The position numbers and the translations under genes are program-made. This document shows positions 35,853 to 44,545 of a stretch of 64,000 bases of DNA, piece after piece (within the stretch, counting starts at the first letter, position 1; each line of letters starts with the position of its first letter). Source of the stretch: Streptomyces lienomycini (GTDB lineage Bacteria > Actinomycetota > Actinomycetes > Streptomycetales > Streptomycetaceae). Under the pieces are notes generated by a model. The model did not search any database, had not been told where the DNA came from, and saw only the letters and a list, made by a program, of their open reading frames with translations. The DNA is taken from contig NZ_CP116257.1 of NCBI RefSeq assembly GCF_027947595.1, positions 3,968,001 through 4,032,000 of the forward strand, given 5' to 3'.

Positions 35853-37689
35853 CCCCACCCGGCGCGCGAAGCTGGACACCGTCACCGACGCCAAGGGGTG
35901 GGGTTCCGGCTGCCCGGCCGGCAACCTTGCCTTCAACGTGACAGCCGGGGCGAAGGACGCTGTAGCCGGCAAGTGGAACACGCTGCAGTTCGAACTGGCG
36001 GCCACCAACGAGTCGGACGTGTACGGCTGGAAGAAGTTCGACGCCAAGTCAGCCGTTCTGTCCACCACCTACAACACCGTTCCCGACGTTCCCACAGGTC
36101 TCTACACCTCCCCGGACACCGGCGCGAAGTGCGGAGCGACCACCCCGTACACGGTGATCGGGAACACCGACATCACCCTGGGCGGCACGTTCCGCGACGC
36201 CGACGGCGGAAGTGTCAAAGCGCTCTTCGTACTGTGGCCCACCGGCCACGGCGGAGCGAGCAACGAGGTCCGCACCAGAGTGTCCACCACTTCCGGGACG
36301 GTCGGCAGACTGGTCGTCGCCAAAACCAAGCTGGCCACGCTGCTCAAGGATGCCGGCGTCACCGATGCGGGCACCTTCTCGTGGTATGCCAGAACCGAAG
36401 ACGGCACCAGCTCCAGCGCCCCCAGCACCCAATGCCACTTCCAGTTCGACGGCACCCGGCCCAGCCAGCCACCGACCCTGTCATCCACCCAGTTTCCCGA
36501 CGGCTCCGACGGCTGGCCGGACAACACCAGCTCCGTCCGTACTGAAGGGACCTTCTCCATCGGCAACGGCGGCATCGCGGACGTCGCCAAGTACGAGTAC
36601 TGGACCGACTGGGACCCCACCGTACGGACCGCCGCCCCCTCAGCCCTCGGCGGATCCACGAGCGTCAAAGTCACGCCCTCATCGGCCGGGTCACACCGCC
36701 TGTACGCCCGCAGTGTCGACCGGGGGAACAACACCTCCGACCGCGCTGTCTACCTCTTCTACGTCAACAGCCTCAACATCACCGACAAGCCCGGCGACCT
36801 CAACGGCGACGGCAACAGCGACATGTACGGAGTACGCACCGACGGAATACTCCGGCAGTACTCCGGCACCGGCAACGGAACCGTGAGCATCTACTCCGAA
36901 GGCAGCTCCACCCGATTCAACGGCGCATCCATCACTCACCGCGGCGACTGGACCGATGACGGATACGAAGACCTCATCTCCCTCAGCGGACCCGCAGGCA
37001 GCAAAACACTCCAGCTCTACCCCAACAACGGCTACGGCTTCGCCTGCAGCACCACAGGCGAAGAAGTCGCAACCGGCAGCGGGACCTGCTCCACAGGCCG
37101 CCAGGAACTGACCGTCTACGACCCCGCCAACAGCCACTGGAGCAACGCCGACCAAGTCATCGCCATCGGCGACGTCGACGGCCCGCTCGACGTCGACAAC
37201 GACGGCACCACGGACGTCCCCAGCTTCCCCGACCTCGTCGTCAAGGAAGGCAGACTGCTCTGGCTCTACTACGGCGCCAGCAACTACCACCTCGACGAAA
37301 CCACCGAACCCGTCCTCATCGGCGACGGCAACTGGCCCGACTACGACCTCATCGCCCCCGGAGACTTCGACAAGAACGGCCACGTCGACTTCCTCGCCCG
37401 CCAACGCAGCACCGGCGACCTCTTCCTCTACCCCGGCACCGGACCCGCCGGAGAAGGACTGGGAGTAGGCGAGACCCGCATCAAGATCGGCGAGGGCTGG
37501 ACACCTGCGAACCGGCCCCTCATCACCTCAGGCGGCGACGCCGACAACGACAACAAGCCAGACCTGTGGGCCACCAGCCCGGACACCGCCAAGGGCCTCA
37601 ACTTCTACCCAGCAGTAACCACCACAGGCCACGGAACACCCATCCCCGTCGGCACCAACGGCTGGCTCGACTTCGAGACACTCAGCTAA
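35853..37689 (+). pseudogene. Secreted FG-GAP/VCBS repeat protein with DNRLRE-like region, 5' truncated by IS256
   Basis: The frame emerges from the IS256 border at 35853 with RRAKLDTVTDAKGWGSGCPA. It continues through a DNRLRE-like beta region (WNTLQFELAATNESDVYGWK) and an Ig-like stretch. From about 36785 several FG-GAP repeats carry calcium-binding-like DLNGDGNSD, DVDNDGTTDVPSF, DFDKNGHVDF and DADNDNKPDLW, to a stop at 37689. The signal peptide and N-terminal domains are missing. An internal ATG at 35938 leaves 583 residues without export signal. Homologues are large cell-surface proteins, often associated with Rhs repeats. A terminator follows. Confidence 0.8.
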
Positions 37690-37773
37690 CAGGCCCATTG
37701 CCTCGCCGAATACGCTGAGGGTCCCTCACACTGCGGCGAGCCAGCCGCATCCCTGCAGTCCGACATGAGGCAT

Positions 37774-37806
37774 GCCCCCGCCGGTACACCACATACCGGC
37801 GGGGGC
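37774..37806. terminator. Hairpin terminator after the FG-GAP gene
   Basis: GCCCCCGCCGGTA / TACCGGCGGGGGC forms a perfect 13-bp stem with a 7-base loop, 85 bases after the stop codon. Confidence 0.8.
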
Positions 37807-37987
37807 GGGTCTCTCGGATCGGGGACGGGCCGGAACCCGGCGAGCCAGGGTGTGCCATCAGCACGTACGTCAAGGCTGATGACGAGGACCATTGAAGCTT
37901 TTGCACGAGGAAGGCTATCCGTGGCCCCTCCCCCTCCCTCTGGGGTCGTAACACGGTCATGGCGAGGCGCGGTCTACCCTTGCTGAG

Positions 37988-38434
37988 GTGTCGTCCCTCG
38001 CTCTTACCGCTTTCTCACACTCATCGGCGTCTGCTGCCCTCGTCTACGTGGCGCTCCTGGATGCGGAATCCTGGCCGTCATGGTCCGCCTACGCCGACGT
38101 CGAGTGGGATGTCCCTGCGAGTGTCGACCGACCGGTACGCGTGGGTGACATGCGCACCATCAGTTCCCGCACTGGCCGTGTGTTCTGCCGCGAGCGCATC
38201 GTTGAGTTGGTCCCCGACCAGCGGTTCAGCTACGAACAGGCCGCGGGGCCGTTCGAGTCTCATCGGGGGTCTGTGGACCTGGCCCGAGTACCTGATGGCG
38301 GCACCGACATCACCTGGTCAGCGATCTACCGGCACACCCTCCCCCTTCTGGACACGCTCAGAAGACGACGCCTGCAGATCTTGGTTCACGATCTCGCTTC
38401 ATACGCCAACTCAGTCGTGAGCCGACACTCCTAG
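37988..38434 (+). CDS. SRPBCC family protein
   Basis: The product has 148 residues from the GTG at 37988. Features of the START-like fold are the early helix-strand VYVALLDAESWPSWSAYADV, the strands VGDMRTISSRTGRVFCRERI and RFSYEQAAGPFESHRGSVDL, and the long C-terminal helix TLRRRRLQILVHDLASYANS. Members bind hydrophobic ligands or act as cyclases or aromatases; no catalytic residues stand out. The ribosome site is weak, so the start is uncertain. It stands alone. Confidence 0.72.
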   Translation: MSSLALTAFSHSSASAALVYVALLDAESWPSWSAYADVEWDVPASVDRPVRVGDMRTISSRTGRVFCRERIVELVPDQRFSYEQAAGPFESHRGSVDLARVPDGGTDITWSAIYRHTLPLLDTLRRRRLQILVHDLASYANSVVSRHS

Positions 38435-38449
38435 AAGCTGGTGCCAGGT

Positions 38450-38625
38450 TCACGGCCCGGTCTTCCTGAGTGACCCCCAGCAGATCAGGATGCTGGCCAA
38501 CGAGAGGAAAGCATTGTGGAGTTCGAGACCCTGTTCCCATCGGACGGCGAGACGTCTGAAGTGGTGGAGCAGGGCGAAGGGCTGCTCGGCAACGTAGCGG
38601 AACTTGCCCAGGCCCTGCCCTCCCC
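38450..38625 (-). pseudogene. IS5 family transposase C-terminal remnant
   Basis: The minus strand reads GLGKFRYVAEQPFALLHHFR, RLAVRWEQGLELHNAFLSLA and ICWGSLRKTGP to a stop at 38450. This matches the last 55 residues of IS5 transposases of the …VVERSFALLHHFRRLAVRWE… type. The normally conserved catalytic Glu region VxE is VAEQ here. The rest of the element is absent. Confidence 0.7.
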
Positions 38626-38755
38626 GCGTCCCTGAGCGCGTTGTCGAACGATCCCGCCCGGCACTACAGCACGAGCAGCCCGAACGACGGCACGATACCC
38701 CCGGAAGCCGAGGCCACTGGACCCGCGTACAACACCCTCGCGCCCCCTGCTGTCC

Positions 38756-39259
38756 ATGCTGGCCCGTGCCTCCGAGATCCCCCTGCAGGACCTCGCCCGC
38801 CGCGCCCGGTGCTCCCCGTCCTACCTCAGCCGCATCCTCAGCGGCCAGCGTGTCCCCTCCTGGGCCATCACCGAACGCCTAGCCAAGACCTGCGAGGCCG
38901 ACCCCGCGATCGTCCGCAGGGCCTGGGAGACCGAACAACTGCGTCGCCGGCCCCCGCGCTCCACGGTCGACGACCGAAGAGACATCGACTCCCTGGCCGG
39001 CGTGAGCGACCGCGCGCAGGCCCTCCGCAAACTGGCTACTGCCCTGCGGACCCTCCACGTGCGGGCCGGCCAGCCGACCCTGCAGCAGATCTGCGTCCAC
39101 TCACGCTGGCGGCTACATGCCCCTCAGGTCACCGCCATCCTGGAACGCGACGAGCCCTGCGACTGGCCCACCCTCGTCTTGCTGCTGGGCATCCTCGGTG
39201 GCTCTCCGGACTACTTCCGCCCCCTGCGGCAGGCCGCCACCGAGCACCCACCCGCGTAG
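38756..39259 (+). CDS. XRE family helix-turn-helix protein
   Basis: The product has 167 residues from the ATG at 38756. The N-terminal HTH reads IPLQDLARRARCSPSYLSRI and LSGQRVPSWAITERLAKTCE. A second, more divergent HTH-like unit appears in the C-terminal half (QPTLQQICVHSRWRLHAPQV, ERDEPCDWPTLVLLLGILGG). Such doubled XRE proteins are frequent in actinobacteria. No operator or obvious target is seen. The short N-terminus and missing ribosome site suggest the true start may be upstream or that the end is altered. Confidence 0.68.
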   Translation: MLARASEIPLQDLARRARCSPSYLSRILSGQRVPSWAITERLAKTCEADPAIVRRAWETEQLRRRPPRSTVDDRRDIDSLAGVSDRAQALRKLATALRTLHVRAGQPTLQQICVHSRWRLHAPQVTAILERDEPCDWPTLVLLLGILGGSPDYFRPLRQAATEHPPA

Positions 39260-39442
39260 AGCTCGCCCTCCCCCTGACCTACCAGAACAGGCGGCACCTC
39301 GGGCCGGCTTTACGAGCGCCCCATGGTGAACGGTCCCTCTTTCGTGATTCCGGTCGTACGGCTCGCCGTGACTACGGCATCGTCGTGGCCAGCGCCCCCT
39401 CCGGGGGCGTGCCGGGGCACAAGGACACGCTGGAGGGGCGGC

Positions 39443-40014
39443 ATGGGTGAGGGTGAGCGGGAGACGTGGACGACGGAGGAGTTCGGGACCTCCCATGAGG
39501 GCGCGGTCGGTGTGCTGCTCGCCGACGGCTCCGTGCCGGCGCCCGTGTTCTTCGACATGAGTTCCGGAGGCGGCGGGCATGCGGTGTCGCAGTGGAGCGC
39601 CTACGACGGCCGCTACCCGCGCGTGCCGCGAGCGGCCGCCCTGCGCGGGGTGTGCTCTTGCGGCTGGACCGGCCCGGCACACGACCTGGACTGGGACCAG
39701 GTCGGTGATCAGGCGCTGGCCGAGGCGGCCGGAGGAACAGCGGACATCTGCGCGCAGGACTGGGACACGCACACCGCCGAAGTGGACCAGGCTGCCATCC
39801 CGCTGCCGGAGACCTTCACCAACCTGCTGGCCCAACTGGTGACAGAGATCGAAACGCCGGCAAAGACCTCACCGCTGGCAGCCCTGCGGGCAGCACGCCA
39901 ACTCGAAGTGACCGCCGCACGAGCCGCGTACTGACCCGCCCACGAAGCCCGCCAGGACACGACGCTCGAACAGGCCGCCAACGCCCTCGGCCTCGAAGAA
40001 GACGCGGCACGAAC
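39443..40014 (+). pseudogene. Hypothetical protein with an internal stop codon, fused to metE debris
   Basis: From an ATG at 39443 behind GGAGGGG the frame encodes 163 residues (MGEGERETWTTEEFGTSHEG…VTAARAAY) to TGA at 39932. It then continues in frame with the same composition (AHEARQDTTLEQAANALGLE EDAART). The middle holds a Cys pair and a Trp-rich stretch, LRGVCSCGWTGPAHDLDWDQ, seen in many small Streptomyces plasmid-type proteins of unknown function. The stop probably replaced a Trp or Cys codon. At about 40015 the frame runs into metE sequence. Confidence 0.55.
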
Positions 40015-40262
40015 CGCCGGAGCCCTCCGCGCCACGGCCGCCGAGCTGCGCCGTACGAACTGGCTGCAGTTGTCCGACGCAGGCATCGACGAGGTGCCGA
40101 CCGGCGACTTCTCGTACCACGACCACGTCCTGGACGCCACGGTCATGGTCGGGGCGATCCCTCAGCGCCACCGCGCCGCCGTCGCCCGCGACGCTCTGGA
40201 CGGCTACTTCGCCATGGCGCGCGGTACCCAGGAGGTGGCACCGCTGGAGATGACCAAGTGGT
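40015..40262 (+). pseudogene. metE fragment (cobalamin-independent methionine synthase)
   Basis: The frame reads ELRRTNWLQLSDAGIDEVPT, GDFSYHDHVLDATVMVGAIP and LDGYFAMARGTQEVAPLEMTKWF. This is the N-terminal signature of MetE (…DFSYYDQVLD…, …ARG…EMTKWFDTNYHY…). Only about 80 of roughly 770 residues remain. It is preceded in frame by a hypothetical protein and cut at about 40262, where an ABC ATPase fragment begins. It is a recombination scar, not a gene. Confidence 0.7.
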
Positions 40263-40835
40263 TCTGGCCCGCACCGTGGCGGCAGTGGTCCAGGACTCGG
40301 CCGCCGACTTCGACCTGGCCGTCCGCGAGGTCGTCGCCATGGGCCGCACTCCGCACATACGCCTCCTCGCCGGTGACACCCCCGAAGACGCCGAACTCAT
40401 CGACTCCGCCCTCGTCGCGGTCGACGCCGTCCACCTGGCCGACCGCCCCTTCGACCGGCTCTCCGGCGGCGAGCGCCAACGCGTCCTCATCGCCCGCGCC
40501 CTCACCCAGCAGCCAACCCTCCTCGTCCTGGACGAGCCCACCAACCACCTCGACATCCGCCCCCAGCTGTCCGTGCTTGGCACCCTGCGCCGCTTGCCCA
40601 CCACCGTCCTGCTGGCCCTGCACGACCTCAACCTGGCCGCCTACTACTGCGACCGCCTCTACGTCCTGCACGCCGGCGAAGTCACCGCCTCCGGACCGCC
40701 CGCCGAGATCCTCCTCCCCCCCCCCGGCTCCTGGCCGACGTCTACGGAGTCGCGGCGGAAGTCGCCACCCATCCGCGCACGGGCGCCCCGCAGGTCACGT
40801 TCCTCCCCGAAGAGCCGCGTATCCGAAGCGCACCG
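40262..40835 (+). pseudogene. ABC transporter ATPase fragment, FecE/siderophore type
   Basis: The fragment starts at RTVAAVVQDSAADFDLAVRE (Q-loop). It contains the signature RLSGGERQRVLIARAL, Walker B TLLVLDEPTNHLDI and the H-loop LLALHDLNLAAYYCDRLYVL, matching iron-siderophore importer ATPases. The Walker A half is missing, replaced by the metE fragment. A run of ten C at about 40715-40724 shifts the frame. The natural tail LLADVYGVAAEVATHPRTGA PQVTFL is then read in another frame to about 40835. Confidence 0.75.
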
Positions 40836-40849
40836 GAAGTGGCCCCCGA

Positions 40850-41145
40850 GCCGACGGGAGATGCTCCGCCAGGAGAAGGCGAGCGTCCCGAACGTCGCAC
40901 GAACGGCGGCCGGGTCGAGCGCGGAGCTCGCCGCGTCGCAGACGAGGTTGAGCGGGCGGGCCGCCACCGCACGGATCAGCGGGGCATGCTCAGTTGGCCT
41001 CCCGACAGGGCTGTGGGACGGCGGAAGAGGTCGGTCATGTGCAGGCCCAGTTGGTCGGCGAGCCCCAACTCGTCGCCGCGACCGCGGGCAGACCGCCACG
41101 CATGACGCACGACGGCAATGCGGAGCCGAGTGATCAGTTCCACAA
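40850..41145 (-). pseudogene. ABC transporter ATPase remnant, peptide/nickel type
   Basis: The minus strand reads LGLADQLGLHMTDLFRRPTA and LSGGQL (signature) and then, with breaks, AVAARPLNLVCDAASSALDP AAVRATFGTLA, a Walker B/D-loop region. The Walker B acidic residue pair is degraded (LVCDAAS for LVCDEVT). This decayed copy lies back-to-back with the nikA gene and belongs to the same transporter superfamily as the nik operon. It may be a relic of a second metal transporter. Confidence 0.55.
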
Positions 41146-41154
41146 CGAGCCCTA

Positions 41155-41177
41155 TTGCATAGTAGTTGCAATTGCGG
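41155..41177. promoter_or_regulatory. Nur (nickel-responsive Fur family) box
   Basis: TTGCAT-AGTAG-TTGCAA matches the TTGCAA-N5-TTGCAA consensus reported for Streptomyces Nur, with exact 5-base spacing. A third related hexamer (TTGCGG) follows directly. It lies 61 bases upstream of the nikA start in an AT-rich patch. With nickel bound, Nur would repress the transporter. Confidence 0.75.
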
Positions 41178-41231
41178 ATTTGATGCGTGTGCCGTGGTTC
41201 TGGAGTACAACAGGCAGGAAGGTACGTCCAC

Positions 41232-42767
41232 ATGCCGGTCACCCCCACTCGCCGGAGTGTGCTCGCCGCGGCGGTCGCCACCGGCGCCGGGTTGCTTCTT
41301 CCGGGCTGCTCGTCCGCCGGCTCAGGCTCCTCCTCGCCCAAAAGGGGCGGGACGCTGAGCGCGGCGTTTCCCGGTGCGGGCGTGAAGGAGACCATGGACC
41401 CGCACGCCCAGCGCCAGTTCGTGGACATCGCCCGGCACAAAGCCGTCTTCGACAAACTGGTGGAGCTGGACTCGACCCTGCGGCCGGTCCCGCGGCTGGC
41501 GCGCTCCTGGTCCAGCGACGACGAGGCCAGGGTGTGGCGGTTCGAACTGCGCGAGGCCCGGTTCCACGACGGGCACGCGCTCAGCGCGGACGACGTGCTG
41601 TACAGCCTGTCCCGCATCCTCGACCCGAATGCCGCAGACCACCTGGCGAAGAACTCCCTGTCCCACATCGACCTGGCCAACTGCCGCAAGGTCGGCAAGC
41701 GAGGCGTGGAGATCGCCCTCGACCGGCCCAACGCCGAACTGCCCAGCCAGCTCGCGATGACCGGCACGCCCATCGTCCGCGACGGTTGGGACGATCCGGC
41801 CAAGCCCGTCGGCACCGGCCCGTTCCGGTTCGTCTCCTTCACCGCCGGGCGCACCTTCACCGGCCGCCGCTTCGACGACCACTGGAACGGCGCCCCGCAC
41901 CTGGACGAGATACGCATCCTCTCGGCGGAGAGCGAGGCCCGCGCCGCTGCCGTCCGCAGCGGCGAGGTGCACTTCGCGCACGAGATGACACCCACCTTCG
42001 CCCGTACCGTCGCCCATGACAGCCGGGTACGGGTGGTGGCCACCAAGCGCAGCGGGGTGCAGGGGTTTGCGCTGAAGACGGACCGGGCGCCGTTCGACGA
42101 CCCGGACGCGACGATGGCGGTCAAGCTGCTCGTGGACCGGAAGCGGCTGGTGGAGGTGGTCTGCTCGGGTCGCGCCGAGACCGGCAACGACCTGTACGGC
42201 AAGGGTTACACCTACTACCCCGACGGCCTGGAACAGCGCGAGCGGGACGTGGCTCAGGCCCGCCGTCTCCTCAGGCGCACCGGTCTGTACAACAAGAAGG
42301 TCACCTTCTACACCTCCACCGCCGCCGACGGATTCACGCAGGCCGCGCACCTGTTCACGGAGCAGGCCGGGGAGGCCGGGCTGAAGGTGGAGGTCGTCAA
42401 CGGGCCGCCCGAGTCGTACTTCACGGACGCCCTGGACAAGGGCACCGTCACCAACCACCGGTGCGGCGCCATGACGATCCCCACCTACATCAGCGAACGG
42501 CTGCTCACCGACGCCCCGCAGAACCAGAGCGCCTGGAAACACGCGGACTTCGACGACGCCTTCACCGCCGCGCGAGCCGTCGTGGACGACGACGAGCGCA
42601 CCGCCCGGTACCGGTCGGTGCAGACGACCCTGCGCGATCGGGGCGGTCTCGTGCTGTGGGGGCATCCCGAGTGGCTGAACGCCGTCTCCCACAGCGTCCA
42701 GGGGGTGAAGGAGGCCCCGCCCAACACGGTGGACTGGGCCAGGTTCGACACGGTGTGGCTGGCCTGA
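41232..42767 (+). CDS. nikA: Nickel ABC transporter substrate-binding lipoprotein
   Basis: The product has 511 residues from the ATG at 41232. The signal sequence TRRSVLAAAVATGAGLLLPG C has a lipobox (LPGC) and a twin-arginine-like RR, so the protein is exported and lipid-anchored. The body is SBP_bac_5 type (peptide/nickel cluster C): MDPHAQRQFVDIARHKAVFD KL, WRFELREARFHDGHALSADD, VGTGPFRFVSF and FALKTDRAPFDDPDATMAVK. It is followed by two permease genes and a fused ATPase, and preceded by a Nur box. Together these assign it to nickel uptake rather than peptides. Confidence 0.85.
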   Translation: MPVTPTRRSVLAAAVATGAGLLLPGCSSAGSGSSSPKRGGTLSAAFPGAGVKETMDPHAQRQFVDIARHKAVFDKLVELDSTLRPVPRLARSWSSDDEARVWRFELREARFHDGHALSADDVLYSLSRILDPNAADHLAKNSLSHIDLANCRKVGKRGVEIALDRPNAELPSQLAMTGTPIVRDGWDDPAKPVGTGPFRFVSFTAGRTFTGRRFDDHWNGAPHLDEIRILSAESEARAAAVRSGEVHFAHEMTPTFARTVAHDSRVRVVATKRSGVQGFALKTDRAPFDDPDATMAVKLLVDRKRLVEVVCSGRAETGNDLYGKGYTYYPDGLEQRERDVAQARRLLRRTGLYNKKVTFYTSTAADGFTQAAHLFTEQAGEAGLKVEVVNGPPESYFTDALDKGTVTNHRCGAMTIPTYISERLLTDAPQNQSAWKHADFDDAFTAARAVVDDDERTARYRSVQTTLRDRGGLVLWGHPEWLNAVSHSVQGVKEAPPNTVDWARFDTVWLA

Positions 42768-42773
42768 CGCCGG

Positions 42774-43718
42774 ATGCTGCGCTATGCCCTGCGACGGTCG
42801 GGGTGGACGCTCGTCCAGCTCGCCGTGCTCAGTGTCATCGTCTTCCTGCTGACCGATCTGCTGCCCGGTGACGCGGCGACCGTCGACTTCAACGAGCAGG
42901 CGGGCCTCGAGCAGGTCGCGCAGCTGCGGGAGCAGATGGGGCTCGACCGGCCGGCCGTCGAGCGGTTCGTCGACTGGGCGCACGGACTGGTCACCGGTGA
43001 CTTGGGGACGTCACTGGTCGGTGGGGGCCCGGTGAGCGAGGTGCTGGCGTCCTCGGTGCCGGTGACGGCCGCGCTGGCTGCCGTGACGATCGTGCTCCTG
43101 GTGCCGCTCGCCGTCGGAGTCGGTCTGCTGACCGGACTGCGGGCGGGCAGCCGCACCGACCGGGTCGTGTCCGCCGTGACCCTGACCCTCACCTCCGTAC
43201 CGGACTTCGTCCTCGCACTGCTGCTCGTGGGGGTGTTCGCGCTGCGGCTGGGCTGGCTGCCGTCGACCTGGGTGGGCGCAGACGACGGGTGGTGGCAGCG
43301 GCCGGAGCTGTTCGTGCTGCCGGTGGCGGTCCTGCTGGCCCGCACCGTGTGCGTACTGTCCCGGCAGATCCGCGCCGGTACGGTCACCGCGCTGGACGCG
43401 GGTTACACGGTGCAGGCCCGCCGCCTCGGGGTGCCGCCGACCCGGCTGGTGCTGCGGCACGTACTGCCCAACGCTGCCGTGCCCGGCGTACAGGAACTGG
43501 CCCGGACCGGTGACCAGTTGCTGGGCGGCGTACTCGTCGTCGAGGCCGTGTTCGCCGTCCCCGGTACCGCGACCGCTTTGGTCGAGGCGGTGCAGAACCG
43601 GGACGTGCCCACCGTGCAGGCCCTCACCCTGGCCCTGGCCGCCGTGGCGTGTCTGCTCAATCTGGCGGCGGACCTCGTCAGCCACCGCCTGGCTCCCCGT
43701 ACGGAGGTGCTGCGATGA
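42774..43718 (+). CDS. nikB: Nickel ABC transporter permease NikB
   Basis: The product has 314 residues, six transmembrane helices, starting 6 bases after nikA. N-terminal MLRYALRRSGWTLVQLAVLS is typical of DppB/NikB permeases. The EAA loop that docks the ATPase is near YTVQARRLGVPPTRLVLRHV and LPNAAVPGVQEL. The stop codon overlaps the nikC start as ATGA. It forms half of the membrane channel with NikC. Confidence 0.88.
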   Translation: MLRYALRRSGWTLVQLAVLSVIVFLLTDLLPGDAATVDFNEQAGLEQVAQLREQMGLDRPAVERFVDWAHGLVTGDLGTSLVGGGPVSEVLASSVPVTAALAAVTIVLLVPLAVGVGLLTGLRAGSRTDRVVSAVTLTLTSVPDFVLALLLVGVFALRLGWLPSTWVGADDGWWQRPELFVLPVAVLLARTVCVLSRQIRAGTVTALDAGYTVQARRLGVPPTRLVLRHVLPNAAVPGVQELARTGDQLLGGVLVVEAVFAVPGTATALVEAVQNRDVPTVQALTLALAAVACLLNLAADLVSHRLAPRTEVLR

Positions 43719-44545
43719 GTACCGGTGGACGTACCCGGCGGGCGGCGGTCGGGGCACTGCTGCTGGTGGTGCCGGTCGCCGCGGCCGTCGTCGGCCCGTT
43801 CGTGACGGACGCCGCCATTCCCTCCGACGGCATGCCCTACGCCCTCGGCGACGGGCATCCCCTCGGCACGGACGCGTTGGGGCGGGACGTGCTGACACTG
43901 GTACTGCGGGGCGGGGCGAGCACGCTGGGCGTGGCGTGTGCCGCGGTGGCGCTGGCCGTCGCCGTGGGCGCCGCACTCGGCCTGGCGGCGGCTTCGGCCC
44001 GTAGCCGGTGGCTGGACGATCTGCTGATGCGGCCGGTGGAGCTGCTGCTGCCGCTGCCCTCGCTGCTGGTGATCAGCGTGGTCGGGGTCGGCTGGCGCGG
44101 CCATCCGGTCGCGGTGACCCTGGCCGTGGCGGTGCTGAACGTGCCCGCCGTGGCGCGGCTGTTGCGGGCGGCGGCGCTGGACGCGGCCAGTGGGCCCGTC
44201 GCCGAGGCTATGCGGTTGCAGGGTGAGTCTGCGGCGCGGGTCCTGTTCGGGCACGTGGGGCGGGTGGTGCTTCCGGTGGCCGCCGCCGACGCCGGCACCC
44301 GGGTCGGCGGGGCGGTGTTCACGGTGGCCGCCGCCAACTTCCTCGGTCTCGGCCTCGACCCGACCTCGCCGGACTGGGGTGTGGTGATCGCCGCGAGCCG
44401 GGAGGCACTGTTCGTGCAGCCGTGGGCGGTGCTGGCACCGACGCTGATGCTGGTGATGTTCGTGGTCGGCGTCAACCTGCTGGCGGACGGGCTGCTGCCG
44501 GGCGTGGCGAGGAACCGGAAGAGGGTGCTGGCGTGGAGCCGGTGA
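43715..44545 (+). CDS. nikC: Nickel ABC transporter permease NikC
   Basis: The product has 276 residues. It starts with ATGA overlap on nikB. The DppC/NikC-type N-terminus is followed by the LGTDALGRDVLTLVLRGGAS motif and six helices; the ATPase-docking EAA region is AEAMRLQGESAARVLFGHVG. The family phrase ANFLGLGLDPTSPDWGVVIA closes the core. The end overlaps the ATPase start. It pairs with NikB. Confidence 0.88.
   Translation: MSTGGRTRRAAVGALLLVVPVAAAVVGPFVTDAAIPSDGMPYALGDGHPLGTDALGRDVLTLVLRGGASTLGVACAAVALAVAVGAALGLAAASARSRWLDDLLMRPVELLLPLPSLLVISVVGVGWRGHPVAVTLAVAVLNVPAVARLLRAAALDAASGPVAEAMRLQGESAARVLFGHVGRVVLPVAAADAGTRVGGAVFTVAAANFLGLGLDPTSPDWGVVIAASREALFVQPWAVLAPTLMLVMFVVGVNLLADGLLPGVARNRKRVLAWSR

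Noticed and set aside
38641..39450. 269-codon plus-strand frame over the XRE gene
   Set aside because: Pro/Arg/His-rich out-of-frame shadow of the XRE gene at 38756.
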